Shown here in pieces: positions 46,186 to 57,108 of a stretch of DNA of 64,000 nucleotides (position 1 is the first letter of the stretch; every line of letters begins with the position of its first letter). The notes beneath the pieces are model-generated. The model did not search any database. It was not told the origin of the DNA and saw nothing but the letters and a program-made list of their open reading frames with translations. Source of the DNA: Gnetum montanum (Eukaryota > Streptophyta > Gnetopsida > Gnetales > Gnetaceae). The stretch lies in NCBI GenBank assembly GCA_015680685.1, contig MNCI01004036.1:382908-446907 (forward strand), in the 5' to 3' direction. The translations under genes and the position numbers were made by a program.

Positions 46186-46621
46186 ATATATATATATATA
46201 TATAAATTGGTCGAGATGATTTTTTAAAAAATGATGTTAACCAAGTCCGACTACTGGACAAGGTAACAAGATAACTAAAAATAGAATCACTCATCCCTCC
46301 TCTATTTCTCTACCACTTACCCAATTTAGTTTTACCCTCTCGATCAAGTTTTCTCTTTCTTTGTTTGTTCATGGCATTTTTGAGAAATAAATCTCTTGCA
46401 TAAATAATGCTCAAAATCACCATGACCAAACAAAGAAAGAGCAAACTTGACTGAGAGGGTAAAACTAAATTGGATAAGTGGTAGAGAAATAGAGGAGGGA
46501 TGAGTGATTCCATTTTTAGTTATCTTGTTACCTTGTTCAGTAGTCGGGCTTGGTTAACACCATTTTTTTTAAAATCATCTCGGCCAATTTATAGACATAT
46601 ATATATATATATATATATATA
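46186..46621. mobile_element. Long inverted repeat (foldback/MITE-like), flanked by TA repeats
   Basis: Arms 46201-46375 and 46421-46594 are reverse complements over about 174 bp with about a dozen mismatches by eye. The loop is about 45 bp and contains a short inner inverted repeat (TTTTGAG/CTCAAAA). Both outer ends run into (TA)n. No coding content; the 67-codon frame inside is a by-product. A foldback MITE at a TA target or a locus made by inverted duplication would both look like this. Confidence 0.8.
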
Positions 46622-46631
46622 TCTAAGCTAG

Positions 46632-46705
46632 TGGAGCGGTTTCGTGGGCTATGAGTAGAATTTAATTATTTTTTTATTTTTTAAGTTATCATCACTATTT
46701 GCATT
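46632..46705 (-). pseudogene. PIF1 remnant, duplicated copy 1, part a
   Basis: First 74 bp of a duplicated unit of about 410 bp (GTGGAGCGGTTTCGTGGGC), cut by the solo LTR at 46706. The second copy of the unit starts at 47908. Confidence 0.65.
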
Positions 46706-47569
46706 TGATGAGTGGTGAGGTACCCCTACACTCAACCATACGAATACGAGCATTTCATGCACGATTCGGTCAAACTCCGCAGACGGGCTAGTTGTGGCAT
46801 CTAGATAGCTACTCGTTGATCGCAGTTCGCTGTCTTCCCACCTGGACTAGTAATTTCTTTATCACGTATGGTTTAGTTTAGGGTGAGGTGTATGATATGT
46901 TCCTAACTAATGCTACTCCTGAAGGTAATGGGAAATAACTTTAACTAAGCTAAGAGGAAAAGGGAGCGAGGAAGCTAAGCTAAGAGGAGATAGGGAAAGA
47001 GAATCTAAACTAGCCTAAGTGCAATGAGCATCCATCCTTAATCATCCGTACACATCTTGGACCTCGTGCACGACTACCACTAGGATTACCAAGGGAAAAT
47101 CCTAGGTATGCTACTGGGTTACCAAGTAGTCACACTTAAATGCTCGTAATTAAGTTGTACTCATTCTACGTTTAATAGGAGTTTAGGGTAAAGAGATGTT
47201 AACTATGAAAGTAATAAATAACAATAACAATTAAATAATTAAACTAAGTGAATGCTGCAATGATGAAGTAATCTCTATCTTTATTTCCGATCATGTGTGT
47301 GTCCAAATACGTCACACTCGAATAAAGGATGCCATACAATTACAAACATCACACTATGGGCATGCACTGAGAGAGAGGGTTGAGAGAAAAATGACAAAAA
47401 GCTCTTACACTAAACTTGACTCCTAAAAACTGACTAAATACTCCTTTCCTGTGTGCCTTCATGTGTATTTATAGGCTCACATAGGAACCACGATATTGCA
47501 TATCCAATATCGTTACTGGATGCGATATCGCGTACCTGATATCGCAACCTGATGAATCACAATTCATCA
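46706..47569 (-). mobile_element. Solo gypsy LTR (TSD GCATT)
   Basis: Ends TGATGAGTGG and ATTCATCA on plus, flanked by GCATT (46701-46705 and 47570-47574). The second copy of the duplicated host unit (about 47980) shows the uninterrupted site CTATTTGCATTCCAAATAA, which confirms the boundaries. GATATC units lie at 47490-47550 and the TATA box (plus TATTTATA) at about 47467. Confidence 0.95.
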
Positions 47570-47574
47570 GCATT

Positions 47575-47907
47575 CCAAATAATATATACTAGTAAACATA
47601 AATTTTTTAAAATAAAAGTTTATTTCTTTCATATTTGTTGATGAAGGAATACATTGCACAATTATTGCAATAAACATTACAGAGCTGTATAATAGGATTG
47701 AGCAAAAGGCAAAATACAATGATAACTATGAACTTAATATGCCTAATCCTCCAATTGAGCAAAACGAACTTCCTGTGCAATTCTACTTTGAAGATGTTTA
47801 GCATCTGAAATCTTTCTGTATCTTTGCACATGGAAAGGAGGATGAATTTTTAAAGAATTAATGGTCTTGACTCTAGATAATGCAATAAACATTAGACCCA
47901 TAAGTTC
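47575..47907 (-). pseudogene. PIF1 remnant, duplicated copy 1, part b
   Basis: Continues copy 1 to CCATAAGTTCTCTT, then copy 2 begins. It corresponds to the C-terminal tail of a PIF1-like helicase plus downstream bases, with stops. Confidence 0.6.
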
Positions 47908-48660
47908 TCTTGTGGAGCGATTTCATGGGCTATGAGTAGAATTTAATTATTTTTTTATTTTTTAAGTTATCATCACTATTTGCATTCCAAATAATATATA
48001 CTGGTAAACATAAATTGGTTAAAATAAAATTTTATATATTTTGTATATGTTGATGAAGGAATACATTGCACAATTATTGCAACAAACATTACAGAGTTGT
48101 ATAATAGGATTGAGCAAAAGGCAAAATACTATAATAAGTGTGAACTCAATATGCCTAATTCTCCAACTAAGCAAAACAAATTTCTTATGCAATTCTACTT
48201 TGGAGATGTTTAGCATCTAAAATCTTTCTGTATCTTTGCACATGAAAAGGAGGATGAATCTTTTAAGAATCAATGGTCTTGACTCCAGATAATGCAATAA
48301 ACATTAGACCCATAACTTCTCTTGAACCAATGTGAATAGTAGCCTTATCTAGTGTCATTCCTTGAGATTTATGAATAGTCATGGCCCATGCCAACCGTAA
48401 TGGTGACTGACAAGATGCTCCTTGGACCATAGGTACAATTGGCACATAATGGGGATTACCATTATCAAAGGCACATCCGATGTAGGAGTCAAAATCAACA
48501 ATAATGTATAATGGTAATGCATGTGGCTATTTACCTTAAGGATACATAATAATGTGAATCATGCCAAGTGTAGCATTCACCAATCCTGCTTCAGGCCAAA
48601 GGTTAACTGTAAGCATTACCCTTACACATTCACATATAAGCAGAGATTGCATTACTTGTT
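47908..48660 (-). pseudogene. PIF1-type helicase C-terminal remnant (copy 2 and upstream)
   Basis: Minus strand from about 48630: VMLTVNLWPEAGLVNATLGM, then a stop-containing stretch ALPLYIIVDFDSYIG, then 48445-48263 open. That last part reads SPLRLAWAMTIHKSQGMTLD and VMGLMFIALSGVKTI, the conserved C-terminal helicase motifs of PIF1/RRM3 enzymes (expected ...ALSRVK). The tail HPPFHVQRYRKI ends near 48180. PIF1 helicases unwind DNA. PIF1-like domains also form the C-terminal part of Helitron Rep-Hel proteins, but no Rep motif is visible. The N-terminal ATPase half is absent. Confidence 0.78.
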
Positions 48661-48712
48661 GTAGTAGATAGTTGTTGCACTACTTGTTGCAGTAGATGGT
48701 TGTTATTGCTGA
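48650..48712 (+). repeat. Two 29-bp direct repeats
   Basis: TTACTTGTTGTAGTAGATAG and CTACTTGTTGCAGTAGATGG occur in tandem, each followed by TTGTT. Confidence 0.6.
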
Positions 48713-48919
48713 TCTTGAAGAAAGTGTTCTTCACCTTCTCTATTGGGACTAATAGTAGCAAAATCCATGTTTCTAAAAATGCATGAATTCTAATATTGCA
48801 CCTCTTAATCTTGTAACACGATGCCTAAGTTCAATATCTTTAAATACTACATCATGCCATAACTGTCATCACCTTAACCGTTGCCATGATCGTAACTGTC
48901 ACTGTAACCATAATCGCCA

Positions 48920-49036
48920 TCATTTATAATAATAATAAATATTCATTATTACTATAATCATAATCATCACCATTTATAATAATAATAAATATTTAATATT
49001 ACCCATCGTTTATAATAATAAATATTCATTATTACC
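48920..49036 (+). repeat. AT-rich tandem repeat (TTTATAATAATAATAAAT)
   Basis: Three copies starting at about 48921, 48971 and 49007, each followed by ATTCATTATTAC or a variant. Confidence 0.7.
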
Positions 49037-49049
49037 CACATCAGGCCCT

Positions 49050-49290
49050 ACACATGAGGAAATATGAAGAGATGAATGGGGAGCCCAAGGATTGGGGGGC
49101 ATCAATTGAATAGAGATTCAGCTCCCCTATAGTGACTCTTTGGCTCCCTTACATGTGGTGCGTGCATGTGAGGGAATACAAAGAGATGAATTGGAAGCTC
49201 ATGGGTTAGGGGGCATTAATTGAGTAGAGATTCAACTCCCCTGCATTGATTCTTTAGCTCCCATGCATGTGGTGCATGTAAGTGAGGGAA
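49050..49290 (+). repeat. About 115-bp tandem repeat, 2.2 copies
   Basis: Units start CACATGAGGAAATATGAAGA (49051), ATGTGAGGGAATACAAAGAG (about 49163) and AAGTGAGGGAATACGAAAAG (about 49279). Each holds GGGAGCCC/GGCTCCC and CATGTGGTGCGTGCATGTG, which can pair within a unit. Confidence 0.75.
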
Positions 49291-49379
49291 TACGAAAAGA
49301 TCAAACTAAATTGACACTGCAACATATATTTGTAATGCATATTCGTTCATGGAGATATAAAAAATCACGTTACAAATGC

Positions 49380-49870
49380 ATAAATAATGTTATTATTATA
49401 TCACGAACTTTTGTCTATTAACATTATTGTTACAATGGACAAGATATGAATGATGCTAACACCTCATTCATAATTATTATATTATAATTATTGTGGAATC
49501 CAATAAATGTTATGAGATTATTATAATTAGAGCAATAATCCATAATTATAATCTAAGATATTATGGATTACAAGATTCATTCGAATGGTAAACATTTCAT
49601 AATAAATAAATCCAAGATATGATGAAATATTACTCATAATCTATAATTTTAGAGATATTATTTATTCATTCATAATGCTAACCCATGATGATTATATCTC
49701 GGTTAGCATTATCCATAAGATATATATAATGAAATGATTATAAATAACCGATTTTATTTATGATGAAATGTTTATAATCATTATATATAATCATTTATGT
49801 TTATGATTATAAATATATCATTATATATAATCGAGATTATGAAAAACCAAGATAAATATAATCATTGGCT
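49380..49870. other. Very AT-rich stretch with short palindromes
   Basis: Many overlapping inverted repeats of ATTATATATAAT and GATTATAAAT type. No gene. It could be a decayed hairpin transposon or a matrix-attachment-like region. Neither is demonstrable from sequence alone. Confidence 0.4.
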
Positions 49871-51030
49871 CCCATGCAATGACTCTTTGGCTAGGGAAGA
49901 TTTATAAATAATTGGTTATTTATGATTATGGCAAGACATGTGCGTTGGCAAAGAGCTCATCGTTGTTTTCCTTGGCATTAGCTAGAATCATCACAACATG
50001 ATCTTGTCGAAGATCTTCCCAAGGTCAAGGTTGCTAGAGGTGCAAAAATTCTCGTTTTTAAAATTTACCAAGTTAACAACCATATTATCCATTAGATTCC
50101 ATCAAACAAAGAATATGTACATAAATAAAAAGCCTCACTGCATGCGAGAAGGTAAGAAGAAATTATCAAATTTGAACTTTTTAAGTCCTCCCAATAAGCA
50201 AGAAAAATTGTTAAAATTATGATCAAAGTCAAGCTGACATCTCAAATTGGCTAATAAGTTTCATGTGCTAGCAAAAATGCTAACGCTTTTGCATTTTATT
50301 AAAATGCATATTGCAAACGAAAAAGTAATCACAATCGTAACAACTGAATGCATCTACTCCATGGTAACTGTTGAATTTCAAAGCACAACCATAGAAATGA
50401 TAAAACCTATACAAAATATACAATGAGATAAAGAGAAAATGAACTTACAAATGTTCCTTTACATTGAAAAAGGATGTAGCAAAAGAAGATTACTCAAGAT
50501 AGTAGTAGAAATTACAATTTCAAAATTCCCTACCACTCTAGAAAGTATTGAAAAAAGAACAGAACCAAACTTTGGAATGTTTTTGCATTGGGAATGCAAA
50601 TGTATAGGACGGCATGCTAAGTACTGATGACAGAAGAGCTCAGCTTGAAGTGAAACTATGAAAATTGCACAAAATCATCAAATTGTAATGTTCAACACGT
50701 TACAATTCACTATAAAAAACTAACAAAAACACACATAAAAAGACCGGAAAAAAGTTTGTTTCTAGAAAGAGATTTCAATAACCAAAGGCTATTGTTGACA
50801 CAACAACTTCATAAGACCCTTCCCCTCAGGCTGCAGCTTCAACTATAGCCATTATCATCTTTCCTCGAATGCCTTTGGCTCTACTCCTCATCCTACCCCT
50901 ACCTACAAAATTTTATGCTTAAAACATACATTCAAACAAAGCTACTCAAGAAACATATTGGCCTAATTCATATATAAATTTTATCCAACAAAAAAACCTA
51001 AATGAAGGGATTTTTTAGCTATTATAACAA
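49871..51030. other. Mostly featureless; one possible short terminal exon
   Basis: The ORFs at 49998 and 50439 (+) have no recognised motif. On the minus strand 50903-50826 reads GRGRMRSRAKGIRGKM then IMAIVEAAA and a stop, just after an acceptor-like TTTTGTAG. The sequence is too short to assign. Confidence 0.3.
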
Positions 51031-51037
51031 AAATTTT

Positions 51038-51275
51038 ATTATGATTGTCAATGATGTGTGCATGTCGTGGCCCTCGGTGTTAAGCAAGGATGCAGCAAGG
51101 GTCGACTAGCCTACTGCCTTATTGCTGCCTTGGTTGAAGAAGCGCATGCCAATGAACTTGTTGTTGCAATGAAAGCATGGGCCACCATCGTAGGTGCCTT
51201 TCCAGTGCTCTAGCAGAGCTCTGAAGCTGGCGTCATTGAAGCTGGTTCGATTAGGCCAAGTGGCTTGCAGCAGCA
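51038..51275 (-). pseudogene. Subtilase (peptidase S8) gene fragment
   Basis: Minus strand 51268-51106: TWPNRTSFNDASF, then WKGTYDGG, then FHCNNKFIGMRFFNQGS. Plant subtilisin-like proteases have exactly this order after the catalytic Asp: GIWPES.SF.D, then WKG.C, then CNRKLIGAR.F..G. After a stop, the same frame continues LLNTEGHDMHT, a decayed version of the catalytic-His motif D.DGHGTHT. The Asp motif itself is replaced (LLLQATWP), and no Ser motif is present. It is a short, dead fragment of a secreted-protease gene, with its source not visible here. Confidence 0.75.
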
Positions 51276-51289
51276 ATTGCAAACGTAGA

Positions 51290-51495
51290 CAGAGATAGAA
51301 TGAAAATGGAATTCTCATTTCCATTCTCATTCCCATTTTACATTTGGTTGTGTTTGGCCTTTTTATGTGTGCAGCGGGAATATGAAAAGCTATGGCTCTT
51401 TGGTTCACATTTTGCGCAACGGGAATATGAAAAGGTGTGGCTCTTCGGTTCATGTTTTTTCCCATTTCATGGGATCTTATGTGGCATGTGACATG
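51290..51495 (+). repeat. Short direct repeats next to the subtilase fragment
   Basis: CGGGAATATGAAAAGCTATG and CGGGAATATGAAAAGGTGTG, each followed by GCTCTTYGGTTCA, lie about 50 bp apart. Upstream there are three CATTYYCATT units. One undetermined base is at 51499. Confidence 0.6.
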
Positions 51496-51500
51496 GAGNT

Positions 51501-52039
51501 CCATTCTAATAACTTTCATCATCCATCATCTATTTATCATATTCACCAATTCATTAATGCAAGAAGTTGAACAATCACATTCAAGGCCTCTCTTGTGTAA
51601 TAGATTTCAACCATCAAATCAACTTGAATCGATTCTAAATATTGCAAGCATGTAGATTATTGAAAGATCTTTGTTTTAAGTATTCACTTATTCCATATCT
51701 CTCTCAAATCATAGATATATTCATTATGCAAATCACCAATTTCTGTTTTGGACACTAAATATTTTTATTCAAGACTCATTTTTAGGGATATATTTTAATT
51801 ATTAAAAAATTTTCAATTGATTTGAAACTTTATAAATTTATAGATTGCAAAACATGTTTTCCAACAAGTCTAAGATCAACTCAAAACTCATTCATATTGC
51901 AAAGATATTGCAACTACAATATTAGAAAAAATTAGTTTTTCTCAATTGGGCCACCCACATTATCCAATGTATTAGGCCACTAAAAATCTGCAAAAATTAA
52001 AAATTCTTTTTAATCTTCTTAAATCCTAAAATATCTACA
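51501..52039 (+). mobile_element. Copia LTR fragment (right half)
   Basis: Matches 35735-36251 of copia-2 (CCATTCTAATAACTTTCATC to AATATCTACA). The left half is missing, and no primer site follows. Confidence 0.8.
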
Positions 52040-52119
52040 ATTACAACTCTGCTATAGCTTGGACTTTATTGTCTATGCATTTAATTTCCATTACTCTATA
52101 TCATTTTCAAGGACCACTA

Positions 52120-52290
52120 ATTGGAGTGATGGTAAGGTGTTTATTTCTTAGATCAACCTAGGTTTGAGCTTTGGTGGAGCCACTCTAAAGAGGTTAGGCT
52201 TTTGCTCATCCACTAGCCTTCCCATGACCCCACCTTGGTGAGATGAGAATGGAGGCTTTGGATGATGATCCTTTTTATTCTTTATTATTT
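52120..52290 (+). mobile_element. SINE-like unit S4
   Basis: A-box-like TGATGGTAAGGTGTTTATTT, B-box-like AGGTTTGAGCTTTGG, body GAGGTTAGGCTTTTGCTCAT and 3' GGTGAGATGAGAATGGAGGC, ending GATGATCCTTTTTA. It aligns with 60274-60428 and with 60577/61560. Confidence 0.65.
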
Positions 52291-52329
52291 TCATAGCATA
52301 ATATTTATGTTTCACTACACAGTAATTAA

Positions 52330-52450
52330 TGTTGGAATGAAAACCATTTGACTTTGAGCATTAATATGTATCTACATGATAATCCTAGTAGCAATCTACT
52401 TGGTATGCCTAGTGACAATATCACTTGGTACTCCTTTTATATTTTATGTT
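52330..52450 (+). mobile_element. Old gypsy LTR fragment
   Basis: ACTTTGAGCATTAATATGTA and CTACTTGGTATGCCTAGTGA recall the U5 block ...GAGCATA...CTTGGTAATCCCAGCA shared by the gypsy LTRs. Short and diverged. Confidence 0.4.
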
Positions 52451-53970
52451 TATTTAAAATAAAAGTTTTAAGAAGAAGTTGTAATTAATGCTAACCTAAT
52501 GAGATTATAGATTTATTCATTATCCAAAAGCATAAATGTAATACCATCAAAATGAAAAACTAAAGAACAAGGCCTATTATTATCATTTTCTTCAAGTTTT
52601 AAGATATTAAAAAACCATTCTCTACTTTATTTCACTTATTTTTTTCAATTACTTGAAAAGGAATAGTTCTTCCCTAGACAAATTATTAAGATTTTGTGAT
52701 GGAGTTACTAATTACATTAAATTCACTTTGTATTTTCTATTTATTAGATAATTCATTTAAATTCTAAATAAAATATATGTGCAATAATATTTAAAATTTA
52801 AACCAGCAATCAAACTTTATTAATGCTTAGATTTTTCTTAATAATCATAGTGTATTCATATGAGCATGCTATGGTGTATCAAATTTTTTCATGATTGATA
52901 ACACTGAGCATTAAATTTTAAGGCTGTTTGATCCCTTCAAAATTTACATCAATGAAATTTTCTTAATTCAATACTTTTGTAGAGCATAGAAGTTATAATG
53001 AAAAATATATTGCATTTTTGTAATTTAAAAGTTAGTGAAGTTCATTGCAATGCACATGTAAAAATCCAAGCAAACTTTGATTTCTTTTATTCCATTTACC
53101 TATGGTACATTTACTGCAATGTGAATTTGAAAAGAATATACAAAAGGAATTTAGGGAATTGTTTATACTGTGCTTTAATTGCATGTTAAGCACATGCATT
53201 TTGGATGAGCATCCATCATGCTTCTTTCGTAGCTTGTGAATGATACTCTACACTTCACTTTGAATTTCCATTTTCTTCCCTTTTTATCTCGATATTAAGC
53301 ACGGGAACTTCAGGCATTTATATGTTATATGCACAAAGGAATCGCACAAATCATGATGAACCATAAGTTTACATATGCATTTGCCTTTGTTTTTATATGC
53401 ATTTTGTTTGTTGTTGCCTCTGCTTGCCTTTTCCTACACAGAAACACTTCTGTATTTGCTTCCGTTTCCAAACAAATATTGTTAAGCTGCTTAATGAAAA
53501 GCTTTACAATGTATAAAATGAAAAGGCCTGCTCGATATTTGACTAAGATATATAGTGTACATATTAGACCAACCGTTTTAATTGATGCATCTAAATATGA
53601 TTTAGTTGTATTTTTAGAATATATAAATTTATTCAAAATCAAATTAAAATCGGCTAATAATTCTCAGCCTTCGATTCTAACATACCTTTATAGCCCTGTC
53701 TTTTCGGTAGGGGACCCACGAAAGGTTTTCGTCAACGAGTAGAGCTTTTAGTGCTGAGTGGAATCCCTAAACTAGACTTATTGTAGTTCTAGAAAATCCC
53801 GTTATATTCTGATTTGGCATGGACAGGAGGAAGTTGAAATATAAAGGCATTTTAAATTAAATATCTTTACAGCTTTATTAGATAAGAAATGACTTTTGTA
53901 TTCAACATTATCATGTTTTCTATGACCCGTTGAATAAAATGTGATCGCTTAATATTTTTGTTACGATTTT
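52451..53970. other. AT-rich region with one uncertain ORF
   Basis: A 137-codon plus frame (53329-53742) has a hydrophobic segment (AFAFVFICILFVVASACLFL) but no recognised family. An overlapping 105-codon frame is open on the other strand. No regulatory signal is seen. Probably chance. Confidence 0.3.
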
Positions 53971-54045
53971 TTTTTCATTTACCATTTTTATAGTTACCAT
54001 TGCTTTTTTCATTTACCATTTTTATAGTTACCATTGCTTTTGACA
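53970..54045 (+). repeat. 33-bp tandem duplication
   Basis: TTTCATTTACCATTTTTATA followed by GTTACCATTGC occurs twice back to back, at the left edge of copia-3. Confidence 0.8.
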
Positions 54046-54229
54046 TGAGAGTTGTAAATACTTTGATGGATAAAGAAACTCTCTTATGGCTACTTATACG
54101 TTTGAGTTACTGAGAACTTGGAAAGAAAAATGGAAATATATAGAATGATAGTGGAAATGCACAAAACTGTGTACAAGAAAGATTTTCTGTACTAGATATG
54201 CCACTACGGCTAATACTGATAATACTCTC

Positions 54230-57100
54230 CCTTAAGTTAGAGTGTAAAGATTTTGTACACCCAACTTGTGAATCAAGTAATGAAATTGTGATATACTTAA
54301 GGGCTTGGGAAAGACATCTACTAGCTAATGAGATGTAGATATGTAGGCTGTTGGAATGATTTGGAACTGTATCCTTTCATGAACGAGATGGTAATCAATT
54401 TCGATGCGCTTGGTACATTCGTGGAACACTGGATTTGCAATTATATGCAAGGCTACTTTCTTATAACAAAATAATAAAATTGGTTGTGATGGTGTAGCCA
54501 AGTGATTTCATAGTAGCTGGTGGCTATTACTTTGTATTCTGCCTCTGTTGATGAGTGTGAAACTATATATTGCTTAGTAGATTGGAGAGGTACCTAATAT
54601 AATGCAATAACCTATGATGGAGTGGCAAGTGTCAGTGTAGCTAGCCTAATCCAAATCACAAAAATCTTGAAGCTAAAGAGAATTGGAAGAAGATAAGAAG
54701 ATGCCTTAACCAAGTGTTCGCTTGATATAACAAAGAACTTGATATGCACCATCAAGGTGTAGTTGTTGTGGCTTGTTCATGAAGCGATCAAGGATCTGCA
54801 CAAAATAAGTAATGTCTAGTTTAGTGATGGTCAAGTAAATGAGGCGACCTATCAAGCATCTATAGCTGGAGAGGTCATTTCCAATTTGGTGGGCTTTTGG
54901 TTTTGCTTCATAAGAGAGGTACTAGGATAAGCACCCAAAAAACATGCATCATCAAGGATCTCTAGGGCATATTTTTTTTATTTTTCAATAGGTAGATGCT
55001 AGCATTAGAATGCACCACTTCGATACCCAAAAAGAAATGGAGTGGGCCAAGATTTCTAATTTTGAATTAGTTTTCAAGAAAAATTTTAAGATTGGTGATG
55101 GAGCTAGAATTGTTGCCTACAAGAATAATATCATCCACATAGACTAAAACTACTATGAAATATTGGCCAGAGCAACAAGTGAATGAGTAATTAGCCTTAG
55201 ATTGGATGTACCCAACTTTGATAAGTGCACTGGAGAACTTGGCAAATCACTATCAAGAAGCTTGTTTGACGACATATAGGGATTTGTTAGGCTAACAAAC
55301 TTGAGTTTCTCCCTTTTGTGCGAAACCTGGAGGAACATTTGTAAACCTTCTTGTCAAGTCACCATATTGAAAAGCATTACTAACATCCAATTAGTGAAGG
55401 TGTTAGTTCTTAATAGTTGTAATAGCTAACAAACATCTCACTATGACAAGCTTTATGACATGAGCAAAATTTTTAATGTAATCTAACCTACCTTTTGATT
55501 ATATCCTTTGGCTACAAAATAAGCTTTGTAACATTCATAGACCCATTTGAATTATATTTGATTTTATAAATCCATTTGCAACCAATGGTCTTCTTATGTA
55601 ATGGTAGGATGGTAAGTGTCCAAGTATTGTTGGCTTTAAATGTTTTGATTTCTATTGCCATAGCTTTGCACCATTTTTTATTCTTAACTACTTGGCTAAA
55701 GGAAGTGGGCTCTTTGATAGATGATGTGGCTACAGAAAATGCATGATGAGAGGGATAGAGTTTATCAAATGTAAGAAAACATGATAAAGGATGAGTACAT
55801 ACCAAGGCTCTTGTTGATGAGGGAGTGACTAGAATGGGAGAAGACTAAATGGCTAGTTGGTAGTGGTATTCCTGTAAATAACATGTTGGACATTTTTCTT
55901 GAGTAGAGCATCTAAGCATGGATTGTGCTTGTGATGATGATTTAAGTGTAACAAGTGATGTTGCTACTTGTGATGATAGTTTAGATGCAAGTACTAATGA
56001 CGTTCAAGACATAAGTGGAGTAGTGGATGATGACATTGGTATTGTATTTGTGGAATCCTAAAGTGGATGAGGTAGGGCTATTGAAGGGGTTTAAGAAATT
56101 TTGAGATTAAAAAGGAAAAATATCTTCATGAAAAATAATGTCTTTGAAGATAGAGAGGGTTTGTGTTTTAAGGTAATATACTTTATATCCTTTTTGTGCA
56201 TGGGGATAACTAAGGAATATGCATTTTGATTCTCATGGGTTAAATTTAGAATGACCTTGAGTGATTGTGCTAGTGTAGTAGATACATCCAAATCCTCATA
56301 GATGGGAGTACGAAGGTGTGGTATTGAAACTAGCTTAATAAGATGTTTGTCAAGAGAGAATGGAAGTTGGAGTACGATTAATCAACTATGTGGTAGTAAG
56401 AATACATTCCCCCCAAAAATGTATGGTTAAATGGGTAAATGGGCTTGGAATCAAAGAGCTTTGGTAACATTTAATAGGTGACAATGCTTTTCTTCAACAA
56501 CATCATTTTGTTATGGAGTAGTGACATAATTGCGTTGATGAATACTATGATTTTCTTCATAAAATGAACCCATGTAAAACTCAATGTCATTATCACTTTG
56601 AATTTGTTGGATTTTTTGACTAAACTAGTTTTTGATTAAGTTGAAAAAATAAATAAGCAAATGACAAGTTTTAAAATTTTGATGCATGAAGAAGACCAAG
56701 GTACATTTGGTAAAATCATCCACAATGGTGGGAAAATAATGGGCACCACTGATAGATGGTGTTTTTTAGTAGTCCCATATGTCATAATGAATTTATTGAA
56801 AGGGCTTACAAGCAGAAATAGTACTTAGAGAAAAATAAGTGCAAGTTTTTTTTGCAATGGGACATATAGTACAATGTTCTAGTTTAGAGATGGAAAAGCC
56901 AATCAATTTATTAAGAAAGTTCAAACAATTATTTAAAGGAATGAACCATAGGTTTATGCCATAGAGTAGATGATGAAAGAGCGGCTATTAAATAAGGCTT
57001 ATTCTTATGAAATGGATGGAAGTGGTATAGGCTATTCAACTCTTTACCCACTCCAATCATTCTCCTTGTAGATATGTCTTATATATGACATGAATCAACA
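54230..57100 (-). pseudogene. pol of copia-3 (integrase, RT, RNase H), broken
   Basis: From 57000 down: GAG-pre-integrase (LWHK, then LEHC and CPIAKK-like remnants). RT begins at 55730: EPTSFSQVVKNKKWCKAM, NNTWTLTILPLHKKTIGCKW, IYKIKYNSNGS. The catalytic box YVDDIILVGN is intact (YVDD at 55129-55140). RNase H has HSSTEAEYKALA-like sequence near 54530. Stops and frame changes throughout. RNA-templated DNA synthesis was the former role. Confidence 0.85.
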
Positions 57101-57108
57101 AAGAATAC

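Noticed and set aside
46310-46513. 67-codon minus frame
   Set aside because: Lies across the arms and loop of the long hairpin; no protein-like features beyond composition.
46620-46660. Helitron 3' end (CTAG next to the PIF1 remnant)
   Set aside because: CACTAG is present on minus, but no preceding GC-rich hairpin, and the second copy of the unit reads CACAAG.
53325-53742. Two overlapping opposite frames (137 and 105 codons)
   Set aside because: Neither has a recognised motif, homologous copy in the window or regulatory signal. Mutual overlap in AT-rich DNA suggests chance.
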